Notes: generated by a model not told the origin, from the sequence alone. Shown: positions 1-10,960, numbered from the stretch's first letter. The stretch: 64,000 nucleotides of DNA from Papio anubis (GCF_008728515.1 NC_044986.1:50518855-50582854), one strand, 5' to 3'. Made by a program: numbers and translations.

Positions 1-146
1 ATAAAGACTTTCAGGGAATTACCATATTTAATTCTCAGACTAGTGTAAATGGGAAAGGTTCATACCCTCAGAATATTGCAAGATTTTAATATTTTCAGAC
101 CATCAAATTGCTACAATTAAAATTAAAAGTACAAGCAGACCATGCC

Positions 147-178
147 GTGTGTGTGTGTGTATGTGTATGTGTGTGTGT
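147..178. repeat. Interrupted (GT)n microsatellite
   Basis: A GT dinucleotide array of about 32 bases, broken by two TA-containing interruptions. Interruptions usually lower the slippage rate. Confidence 0.95.
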
Positions 179-232
179 TTCAACATGATTGAAGTGGGTA
201 AAAATAATGTTCACACCCCACTCTCCTCCACC

Positions 233-253
233 AAAAAAAAAAAAAAAAAAAAA
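233..253. repeat. Poly-A run, 21 bases
   Basis: A homopolymer of 21 A. No retroposon body is recognisable directly upstream, so it is not clearly the tail of an insertion. Confidence 0.95.
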
Positions 254-327
254 GAGATTATAGAATCTAATCAGGCAGTTCTGTTCATTAGAAAAATATA
301 TCTCAGGAGTTGAAATCAAAGAAACAA

Positions 328-645
328 TTTTTTTTTTTTTTTTTTTTTTTTGACAGAGTCTTACTCTGTTGCCCAGGCTGGAGTGCAGTGGTACAATCTT
401 GGCTTACTGCAACCTCTGCTTCCTGGGTTCAAGCGATTCTTGTGACTCGGTCTCCCTAGTAGCTGGGGTTACATGTGCCTGCCACTACAACCAGTTAATT
501 TTTTTTGTTTGTTTTTTTAATTTTTAGTGGAGATGAGGTTTTGCCATGTTGGCCAGGCTGGTCTTGAACTCCTGAGCTCACGTGATCCATCCACCTCGGC
601 CTCCGAAAGTGCTGGGATTATAGGTGTGAGCTACCGCACTCAGCC
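328..645 (-). mobile_element. Full-length Alu (SINE), minus strand
   Basis: Read on the plus strand it opens with a 24-base T run, the complement of the A tail. Complements of the right monomer, the middle T-rich linker and the left monomer follow, ending in the conserved left-end block at about 615-645. At roughly 318 bp it is full length. It carries many substitutions, including a decayed CpG complement, which suggests an Alu S or J age class. I could not find a clean target-site duplication. Alu elements are 7SL-derived, non-autonomous and mobilised by L1 machinery. Confidence 0.97.
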
Positions 646-2519
646 AAAAATATGGTTTTAAAATGTATGTGAAAGATTGATTTGAAAAGATAAAAGCCAA
701 AAAAGCCCTACTTGATGAAAAAGCTCAACCTCTTAACTCGTGTGTCCATTAGAATCAATTATAAACCTCAAATTTTGGCCTTTTCTTCAATTCCCTAACC
801 AAGAAATTAAATCTCTACCAAGCTGAAGATCCCTTTTTTTTTTTTTTAAACTAAAACGTCATTTGAACTTGTGAAATTCCTTTTTTTCCAGTGAAAATGC
901 AACTCCAGAAAGTTGTTGTTGTTAGATACGTGATTTAAAATATAACAATTTTGACTAAGCTTTTAAACACTATTTCAAAGTTTTAAATAATTCAATTCAG
1001 TAAATTTGTAAGTATGATTGATTAGATTGAAAAAAATTGATTAAATGCCTTAAGAAAAAAATCCTCTTGAGTATGCTTGCCTACCCTTTTAGATATTTGA
1101 AGAGTTTGTATTAAATTTATCAACATCACAGAAGTTTAATTATTAAAGATTGCATATATAGTACTTTGGATAGGGGAAGTAAGTTTGTTAAGCTTAAGAG
1201 TTAATAGAAGTTTAATCACAGAACAAATTAAAGTGTTTTCTCTTAGATTTTCAGTCTTCCTATGTTTATAACAGGAATGAAAATATTTATGTTATATTTA
1301 TGGTCAAATATGATTTTATCTGTGTCATTTATACATATTTAATATTAGTTAAAACCCAAGCAATATTCCATGCAAAGACAACCCACATATTCAAATAATA
1401 AACAAAAGTACCTCATTGACTGTAGGACAACAAACAGAATTATATAAGACAAAGAAGATGTTTAAGAAATCAGTGTGGAATTAACTGGTAGGAGTGAATC
1501 AATGAACATATTTCAACAACTCCATTTATTTTATTTTTTATTTCTGGTTGATCCAAATCCAAGTGTATATTCTAGGCAGAGAGAAAGGTCATATCATAAT
1601 CCTCCCCCATTTTTCCTCTGATTTCAGCTATTTAAAACTTTTTATTCCATAGATACATTTGTATAATAGAAAATGTGGTTTTTCAGTACCTCTAGGAGAA
1701 TTCTGAGTTGTCATAACCCTACAGTTAAATCTGTTTTCTCACCTATAAAATCATTCAGATTAACAATTCTGTAAACAATAAGGTAAAATTCTTTAATAAG
1801 TTATTGAAAATAATAAAACAGAAGGATGTTATGACTATACTAAATGTGAATTAGAACTATGTTACAGAAAAAGGTTTTTTTTTTTCTATAGGTAATTTGC
1901 TTCTGGAAACAATTAATTGGAGGACATATTTAATAACCATACATGCTCAAGCACAGTTTGCTTTTTTCATGCAAAAGTGGGCAAGTATTAAGACTAAATT
2001 CTGTCATTTTTTTTCTACAGCAGTGCCTAGCTTAACTTAAGCTTAAGTTTGATAATTAAAGCACCACAAATGTAATTAACTAAAGAGTACTCAAATGTTC
2101 AAAGTTTTTTGATAGGCTTATCATTTGAGAGGTTAATCCAGCCAAACAAATTAAATTTTATGTACTCTCTAATGGCAAATGTAGTAAACTTTCTAAATCA
2201 TATTCCTTTTCCATAGCACAGGTACTTGCCCTTTTAAAAAAATCAAATAAATAAACTAAACTAAATTAAATAAGATTCTTTCAGATATTTTCTAAAGGTC
2301 ATTTTATTCATTTGGTCTGTAAGGTGCTGAAAATCATTTTACACATTGAAGAAGCTATTTTAAAGCCTGACAAAGTGCTTTGCTTTCAAAAATATTTTCT
2401 AATAATAATTGCATAAATATTTCACTTACTTGGTTAAATTAATTCTTATATGTTTTATTCTTTTTGATGCCATTGTAAACTGAACTATTCTCTTAATGTC
2501 TTATTTAGCTTATTACTTG
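646..2519. other. AT-rich stretch with no assigned feature
   Basis: About 1.9 kb of AT-rich sequence with T and A runs (for example 834-847). I recognise no transposon, RNA gene or coding segment. A 16-bp perfect palindrome lies at 2034-2049 (AACTTAAGCTTAAGTT). Old degraded repeats below visual recognition may be present. Confidence 0.5.
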
Positions 2520-2592
2520 TTAGGTATACAAGTACAACTGATTTTTGTGCATCGGTTTTGTATCCTACTACTTTGCTGAATTTAGTTATTAG

Positions 2593-2593
<1 letters not shown>
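2520..2593 (-). mobile_element. L1 ORF2 fragment, minus strand
   Basis: The plus strand matches the reverse complement of a familiar L1 ORF2 stretch just downstream of the reverse transcriptase core, including blocks like TGATTTTTGTGCATC and TTTTGTATCCT. It is only about 75 bp and is cut off by the GT array at 2594. The orientation follows from the match to the complement. Confidence 0.7.

Positions 2594-2626
<33 letters not shown>
2594..2626. repeat. (GT)n microsatellite
   Basis: An uninterrupted GT array of about 33 bases between the L1 scrap and the MER30 insertion. It is likely polymorphic, given its purity. Confidence 0.97.
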
Positions 2627-2629
<3 letters not shown>

Positions 2630-2639
2630 ATCTTTAGGG

Positions 2640-2878
2640 CAGGGATGTACAATATTTTGGCTTCCCTAGGCCATAGTGAAAGAAGAATTGTTTTGGGCCA
2701 CACAGATAATACACTAACACTAGCGATAGCTGATGAGCTACAAACAAACAAACAAACAAACAAAATCCCAAAAAATAATCTCATAATGTTTTAAGAAAGT
2801 TTATAAATTTGTGGTGGGCCGCATTCAAAGTTGTCCTAGGCTGCATGTGGCTTGCGGGTAGTAGGTTGGATAAACTTG
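2640..2878 (+). mobile_element. MER30-type hAT-Charlie MITE
   Basis: The element opens with CAGGGATGTACAAT, carries internal blocks such as TTGGCTTCCC, GGGCCACAC and AACACTAGCGATAGCTGATG, and ends in a GC-richer tail closing with GGTTGGATAAACTTG. This matches my memory of the roughly 230-bp MER30 consensus. An 8-bp target duplication flanks it: CTTTAGGG at 2632-2639 and CTTTAGAG at 2879-2886 (7 of 8), the length expected of hAT transposition. The slight excess length comes from a CAAA expansion at about 2741-2764. It is non-autonomous and codes for nothing. The family name is from memory; the hAT class is supported by the duplication. Confidence 0.82.
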
Positions 2879-2886
2879 CTTTAGAG

Positions 2887-3064
2887 TTTTCTACATACAG
2901 TGTATTTAAGAAAGAGGAAGATTTTTAAACTTCATATAATAATCAGATACTTTAATATGTTTTATTATTTTTACATTATATTTTTCAAATATTAATCAGA
3001 GAGCCACCTGAAAGTGATTATCTACTTTCTCAACATAACTTTTTCCCACTATAAACAGGCATTG
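2887..3064. other. Short unassigned spacer
   Basis: AT-rich sequence between MER30 and the first recognisable base of the L1 below. No feature is seen. Confidence 0.4.
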
Positions 3065-3370
3065 TTATGCAGCATATATAAAGAACTTCTGAAATCCAAC
3101 AAGAAAACAAATGATCTGGTTGAAAAATGTGTAAAGAACTTGAATCGATATTTTTCCAAAGAAGATAAACAAATAATCAATAAACATACAAAAAGATGGT
3201 GAACATCACTAATCATTGGGAAAATGAAAATGAAAACTACAAAAATAAACCACCTCACATTCATTAGGATGGCTACGAGACAAAAAACCTAAAAGACAGC
3301 AAGTGTTGGCGAGGACGTGGAGAAATTGAAACACTAGTGCACTGTTGGTTGGAAGGTAACGTGGTGCAGC

Positions 3371-3635
3371 CCAAAATTTCAGTAACACAAAAGAAGCAAG
3401 TTCAAGAGATTAATTTTACGTCCTAGTAACTATAGTTAATAACAATATATTGTACACTTGAAAATTGCTAAGAGAATACATTTTAAGTGTTGTCTGTACA
3501 ATAAAATAAGTGAGGTAATACATGTTAGCTGGCTTGGTTTAACCATTCTACAATACATACACATATCAAAACATCATGTTTTACAAAAGAAATATATACA
3601 ATTTTTATTTAAAAAATTGAAAGTTTAAAATAAAA
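3371..3635 (+). mobile_element. L1 3' UTR fragment nested in the older L1
   Basis: The host ORF2 sequence stops at GTGCAGCC and resumes with the ACTGTGGAAAAC block after 3636. Between them lies L1 3' UTR sequence (TAACTATAGTTAATAAC, TTGAAAATTGCTAAGAGA, CAAAACATCATGTT) ending in an A-rich tail near 3610-3635. A 3' UTR in the middle of ORF2 means a second, 5'-truncated L1 landed there. No clear target duplication is visible, so a rearrangement is the alternative. Confidence 0.72.
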
Positions 3636-3997
3636 CTACGTGGAAACTGTGGAAAACATTATGTTTCCTCAAAAATTAAAAACAGTATTACCATGTGATT
3701 CAGACATTTTACTTCTGAGTATATACTCAAAAGACTTGAAAGCAGTCTCTGAAAGAGGTACTTATATACCCATGTTCCTGGCAGCATCATTCACAATAGC
3801 TAAAACTTGGAAGCAAATTAAGCATCTATCCATGGATAAATCAATAAACAAAATGTGGTATATACACAAAAGGAATATTATTCAGACTTGAAAAATAAGA
3901 AACTTCAGACACATGCTACAACATGGATCAACAGTGAGGCTGGTATGCTAAGCTAAATAAGCCCCTCATGAAAAGACAAATATGGCATGATTATACT

Positions 3998-4405
3998 TGA
4001 AACTGACCCAACACTTCTATATATTTTTTTAATAAACATAAATGTTTACTCTTCTGATCTGAAAGTTTGAAATTTACAAAATGATCTTCAGACCTCTCAA
4101 AGTATCAAATAACTGAAACTTACCATATCACCACATCCAGACAATGAGATGCAGGATCCCTCATTCATCATGCTTGCTTCCTTGCCCCTTTGTAATTCCT
4201 GTTTCTTGCACATTACTGCATTTCTTCCCTGCTATAAAAACCCCTAGTTTTAGTCAGTCAGGGCGATGAATTTGAGACAGCTCCCATGTCCTTGGCTGTA
4301 TCACCTGATTAAAGCCTTCTTCCTTGTCTATATTCATCGTCTCAGTGATTGACTTTGTGTGGCAAACAGCAGGACCTAGACCAAATCCCTGGTGTTTTAG
4401 TAACA
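3998..4405 (+). mobile_element. Solo LTR, ERV1-like, inside the L1
   Basis: A 408-bp block starts TGAAACTGACCC and ends GTTTTAGTAACA, giving the TG...CA ends of an LTR. A TATAAAA box lies at about 4233 and an ATTAAA polyadenylation signal at about 4308, which sets plus orientation. Flanking tetramers TACT (3994-3997) and CACT (4406-4409) agree at 3 of 4 bases. The L1 3' UTR continues directly after the second, so the insertion point is well defined. A 4-bp duplication suits ERV1 (gammaretrovirus-like) integration. No internal viral sequence remains. I do not name the subfamily. Confidence 0.72.
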
Positions 4406-4612
4406 CACTCATATGGGGAACTTAAAGTAGTCAAAATCACTGATAAAGTAGAATGTTTGTTACCAAGGACTTGGGGAGGGTGTAATAAGGAGTTATTGAT
4501 TAATGTTTTAGTTTTGCAAGATGAAGAGAGTCCTGGAAATGGATGGTGGTAATGGTTGCATAACAACATGAATATACTTAACCACTAAACTGTACACTCA
4601 GATATGTTTACA

Positions 4613-5848
4613 TCTGTTCCTATTGCTTCACTTGTCCTTATTGTATTTGCTAGAAGGCATTAGGACCAATTATCCCCCACAAGTACAGAAAGTCTTTTCT
4701 CTGTTCAAATGTTCACCAGCACGAAGGGTCCAAAAATGGCCAGAGGACAATCTGAGCTTAAAATTAATCAGAACAATGGTTGAGTTTCTTTGTCAAAGCA
4801 TTCAACTTCTGGTCCTAGAACTCAAATGTCACCCAGCTGAAGGTCACAGACAAGAGAGCCAAAATTATTCACAAAGATTATTAAGAGAGATCACTTTCAT
4901 CTTCACTTCACGTTGTCCAGGCTCTGTTATGTCATGCCATCTCCTGCATAGCTATTCAGGAGAGGGCATGCCTTTGTGACCTCATATTTAAAGCGTATGC
5001 CACATACTGTAAGAGAATGATTAAACCTCATAGAAGTTCATCTTCTACTAGTCGTTATCTGATAATTAAGAATTCTATCCCACCATCCTCTTGTGCTAGC
5101 CGCTTCTGAATGGTAGGCATTGCAGTAACTTTATTGGATTAGTCTGTGATGTGAGCTCTTTGCTATGATTCTTCACCTTAAAATAAATCACCTTGTTGGA
5201 AATGAGGTTGTATGTCCACCAGATAAAGATAAAAAGCATTGGAAAGACATTATCTGAGCATATGAATGTTGGTTCAGGTAGAAGATCTACAGACAAGTAA
5301 CACAAATCAACACTGAATAATATTTATCCATATATGGACCCTCCTCCATGATAAAAGTGAGTTTAAAGCCACTGGTCAGTGAGCTGGTTTCCTGAGGAAT
5401 GATACCATATTAGGGATTCAGATTTGGATTTTTTTACTGGCACATTGAGTATCAGCAACAGAGGTAATCAGATTAGCCTCAGTAATGCTATCTTGTTGAA
5501 GCCACATATTAATTCCATTTAGGTCACTCTGAGCACTTTACACGCAGGGTCATTTATTTATCCCTATTGAGACCAGGAAGCCCATTCCGTTACAGTGTTC
5601 CTCACTGACATCCCTAATCTACAGAGAAAAAAAGAAAAAAAACAAAACAAAAAAAACAAACAAAAAAAACCTGTAGAGCTCTTCAAGGAAGCAGGATGTC
5701 TCTTTACCAATATACTTGTTAAATCTTGCTGAAGTACATGTCCTCTGGGTATCTTAGAAGTGTATAAATGAAGGCTGGTTCATCAGACTACACGTAAAGA
5801 TAAATTCATTGCACATTTCCGTCACTCTGAACTTTTAAACTCCTCTAA
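4613..5848. other. Unassigned stretch
   Basis: About 1.2 kb with no recognised element. It contains an A-rich low-complexity block at 5622-5670. A 118-codon open frame at 4623-4979 has no family I know and no sign of a real gene. The composition is slightly less AT-rich than its surroundings, so an old unrecognised element, possibly LTR-class internal sequence, is possible but unproven. Confidence 0.35.
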
Positions 5849-5945
5849 AGTAGGGCTTCTCAACTTTTAATGTGCACATGAATCACCTAGAGATCTTGTT
5901 AGAATTATAACTTCTGATTTAGTAGATATAGGGTAGGAGGTTAGA
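5849..5945 (+). mobile_element. MER5A-type hAT MITE fragment, plus
   Basis: The sequence follows MER5A from its left end: GGCTTCTCAACTTTTAATGT, then AATCACCTAGAGATCTTGTTAGAA and GATTTAGTAGAT. The right end is lost. MER5A is a short non-autonomous hAT-Charlie element shared across placental mammals. Confidence 0.75.
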
Positions 5946-6001
5946 GCCTTCTCGTTGTTGCTGCTTGCCTGTGTGCCTCACTTTATGAAAGTAGGCTTTA
6001 T

Positions 6002-6499
6002 CACAATGTTTCTAAAGTGTGGTCCCCTGACTTAAGTATCATCATCACATGAGAACTTGTTCAAAATCAGTATTTGCGGCTCCATCTGAAACTATTGCAT
6101 TAGGAGCTCAGAGATCCCAATTCAGCAATCTGCATTTAAATAGCCATCCATGAGGCTGGGCACAGTGACTCACGCCTATAATCCCAGCACTTTGGTGGAT
6201 CACTTGAAGTCAGGAGTTCAAAACCAGCCTGGCAAACATGGGGAAATCCCGTCTCTACTAAAAATACAAAAAAAAAAAAAAAAATTACCCAGGCATGGTG
6301 ATGGGCGACTGTAATCTCAGCTACTTGGGAGGCTAAGGGAGGAAAATCTCTGGAGCCCTGGAGGCAGAGTTTGCAGATCACGCCATTGCGCTCCAGCCTG
6401 GGCGAAAGAGCGAGACTCCGTCATAAAATAAAACAAAATAAAATAAAATAAAATAGCCATCCATATGATTCTGATGCTTGTTGAAATTTGAGAACCTTG
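6002..6499 (-). mobile_element. MER5A-type hAT MITE, minus, split by an Alu
   Basis: The left piece (6002-6151) reads as the complement of MER5A: AAGTGTGGTCCCC, CATCATCACATGAGAACTTGTT and AGCAATCTGCAT. The right piece (6465-6499) completes it with TGATTCTGATGC and TTTGAGAACC. The Alu at 6154-6450 interrupts it with a clean duplication, so the two pieces rejoin exactly. Weak flanking similarity (GCTTTAT near 5995, GTTTTAT near 6499) may be a decayed 8-bp duplication. Confidence 0.8.
6154..6450 (+). mobile_element. Alu inserted in MER5A, with 14-bp target duplication
   Basis: The element starts GGCTGGGCACAGTGAC, has both monomers and ends in an AAAAT-rich tail at about 6423-6450. AAATAGCCATCCAT occurs at both 6138-6151 and 6451-6464, an exact 14-bp duplication as expected for L1-mediated retroposition. 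The left monomer has a small internal deletion after ACTTTGG. Plus orientation follows from the tail on the right. Confidence 0.96.
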
Positions 6500-8344
6500 T
6501 TTTATAATGTGTTGTAAAAATTCAGACATTCTGATTCATTAACTGTAAGCTATTATTGAGACTTGGTTTCAGTTAGCCAATCTAGCAGACAATTCATGCC
6601 ACTTTTCATTGTGATAGCCAGAACATCACACCCTGAATGCAGGGTGAATGCATTCATGCAAAAGAATTCAACTTCAGCGAGTTTTGTATTTTATTGTCCA
6701 TTGTCTAACATCTTTAGAATTCACTCCCGTGCATGATTTCTAGCTCCCTGCCAATAGTGACAATGACCTATACTTATTTTGTAGTACAGGCTATCTGTTT
6801 TGAAAAAGATCTTATATTCCTGACTTGACTAAAAGCTAACATTTCTTATGGTCCTAGAATCAATGAGAGATGGTAGAAGTGGGTCATGAAAACAATTGAT
6901 ATTAGCTCTTGAAGAAACTGTCCAAATACAGTTAGTGTAAGGCTAATAAGCAGAGGAGGACTAGAGAAAGTGAGAAGGTCTATGTTCACTAGCCAGAAAG
7001 TACATGGAACTGAGCAATTCAATGTTTTCACCCTTATCATTTTTCCCATCTCATGTCTCAATGTCTCTTTTTTTCCCCCAGTGCCAATTTTCAGTGCCTT
7101 TTCTTTAGGTTAAGAGGACCAAAAGGGTTGAGAGTTCCAAGTATGTTGCATCTCTGCAACACTTATAATTATAAAGAGATGGACTCCTTCAAAGCTGCCA
7201 TGATGACTTTCTATTTCTCCATGTGTTCTTATTGCATTTACCTGTTAGTTTTACATTTTTCCTACATACATTCTCAAGTATACAGAAAATATATACTTGG
7301 TTGTCATGAGAAACCGAATGTAATAATAATTACTAATTTTGCTACAATGAATAATTGCTTCAGCCACTTGATCATCCAATACTCTATACCTGCACTCATC
7401 CCATGCCACCACAGGTGTCATTTAAGTAATTGTGATGCCACACCTGGCAAAAAGTAGCCATACACTATGTGAATCTCCCACCTCCATGGAAGGAGTTTAT
7501 GCATGGATCCTTAATATGCACAGTCCAATCCAAGAATCTCATTTTAAGTTTTTTTTTTTCCTTGGGGACAACTCAAGGACCAATTACTATATTAGTTGGT
7601 GTGCCAGCAAGAAAATGTCACCCTCAAATTAGGATAAACCAATGTGTATTTAGTAAAGGAAAGCTTAAGAGAGGTGGGAGTAGGGTATAGGGGAACTATA
7701 AAAAGTAATGTCATACACTGACAAAACAAGGAATACAGAAGAAAAATTTCATCAGAAAAAAAAAAAAACATAATCTAATTGGAGAATGTCATATAACATG
7801 AGCCATATTTAGGAAAGAAGGCAGCCAGCTTGGAGAGAACCTACGCAACACATACCTGGCTATTATTCGCCTCTTCCCCTTCATCTTCTCCTTTCTTTGC
7901 CCATTTGTGGAAGCCAACTGAATGTCAGATGGCTCAGGAGCCTTCTGATGTAATCCATGATTCTCTGAGCAGGTGAAGAGTGGATGTAAAGGGCAAACAG
8001 ACATATCTGCACATTACCTCCTCAAGGTAGTATCTTCTGAATGGTCTTGTCAAGAGAATCTCAGACAATTAACGATAGGATATAGATTCAGAAGAAATTG
8101 AGAGGAAATTTATGAATTAAAGCTTGAGTGATTGGCTTAGGAAAGCAAGAGCCGTGTAGTGTGAAGCATAATAACATTGTGGCATTGGACATTATTTAGT
8201 TGTAGTTTCCTTTATGTGTCTGCATAAAATCAACTTTTAGTTACATAATTTGCTCTGTATAGGTACTTTGTTTCAATCTCTCTCTTTCCCCTATAAGAAG
8301 TGCATACACATTTTAAAGTCTAGTTTAATAAAATAAATTAATTT
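6500..8344. other. Unassigned stretch, possibly holding a decayed LTR
   Basis: About 1.8 kb without a secure call. The segment around 7560-8000 has an LTR-like look (blocks near 7590-7700 and 7915-8000), but I cannot name or bound it. A T run at 7550-7559 and an A run at 7756-7768 occur. An open frame of 134 codons at 7053-7457 has no recognisable domain and is treated as chance. Confidence 0.35.
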
Positions 8345-8626
8345 GGCTGGGTGTGATGGCTTACGCCTGTAATCACAACACTTTGGGAGGCTGAGGCAGG
8401 AAGATCACTTGAGGACAGGAGTTAAAGACCAGCCTGGTCAACATAGTGAAACCCCCATCTCTACTTGAAATACAAAAAATTAGGTGGGTGTGGTGGTGGG
8501 CACCTGTAATCCCAGCTACTCTGGAGGCTGAGGCAGGAAAATCACTTGAACCCAGGAGGACTATGGTGCAGTCAGCGAAGATTGCACCGCTGTACTCCAG
8601 CCTGCGTGACAGAGTGAGGCTGTCTC
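8345..8626 (+). mobile_element. Alu, plus strand
   Basis: Starts GGCTGGGTGTGATGGC, has the left monomer, A-rich linker and right monomer, and ends at CTGTCTC before the tail. The tail has been replaced by the long GAAA/GGAA array that follows. No clean target duplication is visible, perhaps because the array or the next Alu altered the right flank. Confidence 0.95.
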
Positions 8627-8760
8627 AAAAAAGAAAGAAAGAAAGAAGGAAAGGAAGGAAGGAAGGAAAGGAAAGAAGGAAGGAAGGAAGGAAGGAAGGA
8701 AGGAAGGAAGGAAGGAAGGAAGGAAGGAAGGAAGGAAGGAAGGAAGGAAGGAAGGAAGGG
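8627..8760. repeat. (GAAA)n/(GGAA)n tetranucleotide array
   Basis: It begins as GAAA units in the Alu tail and becomes a mostly pure GGAA array of roughly 130 bases, with two early AAAG interruptions. It is all purine on this strand. Such arrays commonly grow from Alu A tails. A 116-codon open frame across it, and its antisense partner rich in Pro-Ser-Phe-Leu repeats, are translations of the array and not proteins. Confidence 0.97.
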
Positions 8761-8770
8761 AATTTATTAG

Positions 8771-9029
8771 GGAGGCAGAGGCGGGAGGATCACTGAAGTC
8801 AGGAGTTTGAGACCAGCCTGGCCAACACAGTGAAAACCTGTCTCTACTAAAAATACAAAAATTAGCGGGGCCTGGTGGTGCATGCCTGTAGTCCCAGCTA
8901 CTTGGGAGACTGAGGCACAAGAATCGCTTGAACCCTGGAGGTGGAGGTTGTAGTGAGCTGAGATTATGCCACTGCACTCTAGTCTGGGCAACAGAGTGAG
9001 ACTCAGTCTCAAGAAAAAAAAAAAAAAAA
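8771..9029 (+). mobile_element. 5'-truncated Alu, plus strand
   Basis: The match starts at GGAGGCAGAGGCGGGAGGAT, about 41 bases into the consensus, and runs through both monomers to a 16-base A tail ending at 9029. The missing promoter A-box region suggests it was dead on arrival, or that the left end was removed by recombination with the neighbouring Alu. Confidence 0.93.
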
Positions 9030-10082
9030 TTGCATTGCTGCAAAATGAGAAAGCTGCTCATCTAGCCAGAGTATAGTTAAGGGAAGTACATCATAACTTT
9101 TAATCACTGATATGTGATTAAAATTCTAAAGTTTTGGTAACATTTTAATTAATGATTTACGATGCTTGGCTAATTTTCATCTGAATTAAGATTCAAGCAC
9201 TTTACAAGTCTGTTTTAATCTCTGTGCTTAAAATCTACATATTAATAAAATCAGCCTTACTGCATACAAGCTGTCAACAACTGTTTTAAATACAGTAAAG
9301 CTATGAAGTCAAGTACTTTTCTATCTAATGGTAGTCAGCTTATACAGTTGTTCAATGGGGTAACACAATCATATCTCCAATTGTTACAGAGATTGAAATG
9401 ATCATCATCTGAACTACTATATTTGGTGGCAAAGTTTTTTCTTTCTCAAGAAGGTTTTTGGTAAAACACAGATCTATCAACAGGAGATACTATTACGTTT
9501 TTAGCACTTACCAAATCATTTGCAGAAAGGTAGACTCAGAATAGGATAGTTTCCACAAAAAATATGAAGAGTAAAAAATGAACTAAATGGAATACAGGAC
9601 ATGAGTATTGGATTGGGATGCAAATGTTAAGAGGAAGAGATATAGGAAAATATATCAACTCAGTATTCAAGCTTTATTTACATCACAAAAAGTTTCCATT
9701 CACAGCCTTTTCAAATAAAACTGAAAGGTTTCCACGATATTTTAAAAATATAACCTGTATTTTATCTAAACAAGAATTTGTAACAATATTCTATCCACCA
9801 CTCCTGATCCAAACAAGTGCCCCATCTTCACTTATCTTGCCTCATATTTTCAGTATAAAGAGCCCATTCACTTTTTAGTGAAAAAGACACAAATAACACA
9901 TTGGCACAATTCTTAAGGTTCTCATTATATACAATTCTGTAAATAATAGTGCACCTGTCATTTCCATTTCTAGGTTGACTAATTTTGATGGGCATAAGTG
10001 TTCTAAAGTATGTTTTTGTAAAATTCATATCACATAGTACTGCATTGCTGAAACATGGCTTAATGCATGTTTTAGGATGGGT

Positions 10083-10185
10083 GAAGGAAGGAGAAAACGG
10101 AAAGACAAAAGATGAAGAAAGCAAGAAAAGAAGAAAGAAAAAAGAAAGTAAAGGAAAGAGAGAGGAAGAAAGAAAATGAAAATAT
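10083..10185. repeat. GA-rich low-complexity tract
   Basis: About 100 bases almost free of C and T, made of GAAA, GAAG and AAAG units. It is a purine-strand tract and not a pure array. Confidence 0.85.
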
Positions 10186-10659
10186 GACCATGTTATAAAG
10201 AAAATTGAAAATACATAATTACTTTTTCTTAATTTTAGTGTGTGTAGAAACTGTTAAGGCTGATGATGAGATAGATAATTTTTGCCATAAATTACATGAA
10301 TTATATTCATTTTTACATTCTCATAATATAGCATTAGAATATATTGTGCTATATGTAGACTTCTTAGAAGAGACACATAAGTAAAATAACAAAATAAAAA
10401 CTGCTTTCAACTTAGTGACTATCATTCCTATCTACCTCTGTGTGCATGTATTATGCACACACACATACACCCACAGTAAGAACCCACTAAATATTGTTAA
10501 GTTCTTGGAAAATACAACCTTAAGTGAAATGACATACAATAGGTCCTTGAATAATGTAGTCATTTAGTTATAATGTGCAAACAATGGATTTTGCTATGCA
10601 TCATATTGATTAAAGTCACAGCTTCCAAGAATCTATTGATGATATTAAGTGAGTAGTTT

Positions 10660-10703
10660 CTACACACAAATACGTGCACACACACAAACACACACACACA
10701 CAA
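10660..10703. repeat. Interrupted (CA)n microsatellite
   Basis: ACACAC units broken by an ATACGTG interruption and by AAACAC, ending before AAAGGTAG. Confidence 0.88.
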
Positions 10704-10960
10704 AGGTAGTTATACACAACATACTGACTGCCTTATAATAATGTTTTTCTATCTTGTAATAATACATGAGTACCACATTTTTCAATGCATTTAATCATGC
10801 TGTATCTGAGAATGTGACTTAGTAAGTTCCATAAATATATCTAACACATTTTAGAGTATAAATGTTCAATGTATTATTGTAGAGAGATAATATGAAACTG
10901 TGTGTGGGAGTGGAGTGAAGAATAATTTAAGAAAAGGCTCTTGCTGAACCAATTTACCTA

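Larger units (their letters stand above)
1..327. other. AT-rich non-coding DNA with two simple repeats
   Basis: No gene or recognisable transposon is seen before the first Alu. The stretch contains an interrupted GT array at 147-178 and a 21-base A run at 233-253. Short open frames here read through these repeats and are not credible genes. Confidence 0.6.
3065..4612 (+). mobile_element. Old L1 (L1M) 3' part, split by two later insertions
   Basis: Three pieces belong to one plus-strand L1. The piece at 3065-3370 is late ORF2, with blocks like TCCAAAGAAGATAAAC, CCTCACATTCATTAGGATGG and GTTGGCGAGGACGTGGAGAAATTG. The piece at 3636-3997 is the ORF2 end, with ACTTCTGAGTATATACTC and ACATGCTACAACATGGAT. 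The piece at 4406-4612 is 3' UTR, ending near AACTGTACACTCAG. The pieces are collinear with the consensus; an L1 3' UTR fragment and a solo LTR fill the two breaks. Reading frames are destroyed. The divergence fits a mammal-wide L1M rather than a primate-specific subfamily. Confidence 0.85.
9030..10960. other. AT-rich stretch with simple repeats only
   Basis: About 1.9 kb with no gene or named transposon recognised. It includes a GA-rich tract (10083-10185) and an interrupted CA array (10660-10703). A short near-palindrome around GTGCATGTATTATGCAC lies at about 10442-10458. Confidence 0.5.

Noticed and set aside
4233..4313. TATA box and polyadenylation signal as a host gene promoter or terminator
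   Set aside because: Both belong to the solo LTR at 3998-4405; nothing downstream looks like a gene.
4623..4979. 118-codon plus-strand open frame just after the old L1
   Set aside because: No similarity I recognise, and no promoter or exon structure.
7053..7457. 134-codon plus-strand open frame
   Set aside because: No domain, no splice-like context, and unassigned sequence around it; an open frame this long is expected by chance in 64 kb with six frames.
8561..9061. 166-codon minus-strand open frame with Pro-Ser-Phe-Leu repeats
   Set aside because: It is an antisense translation of two Alus and the GGAA array.
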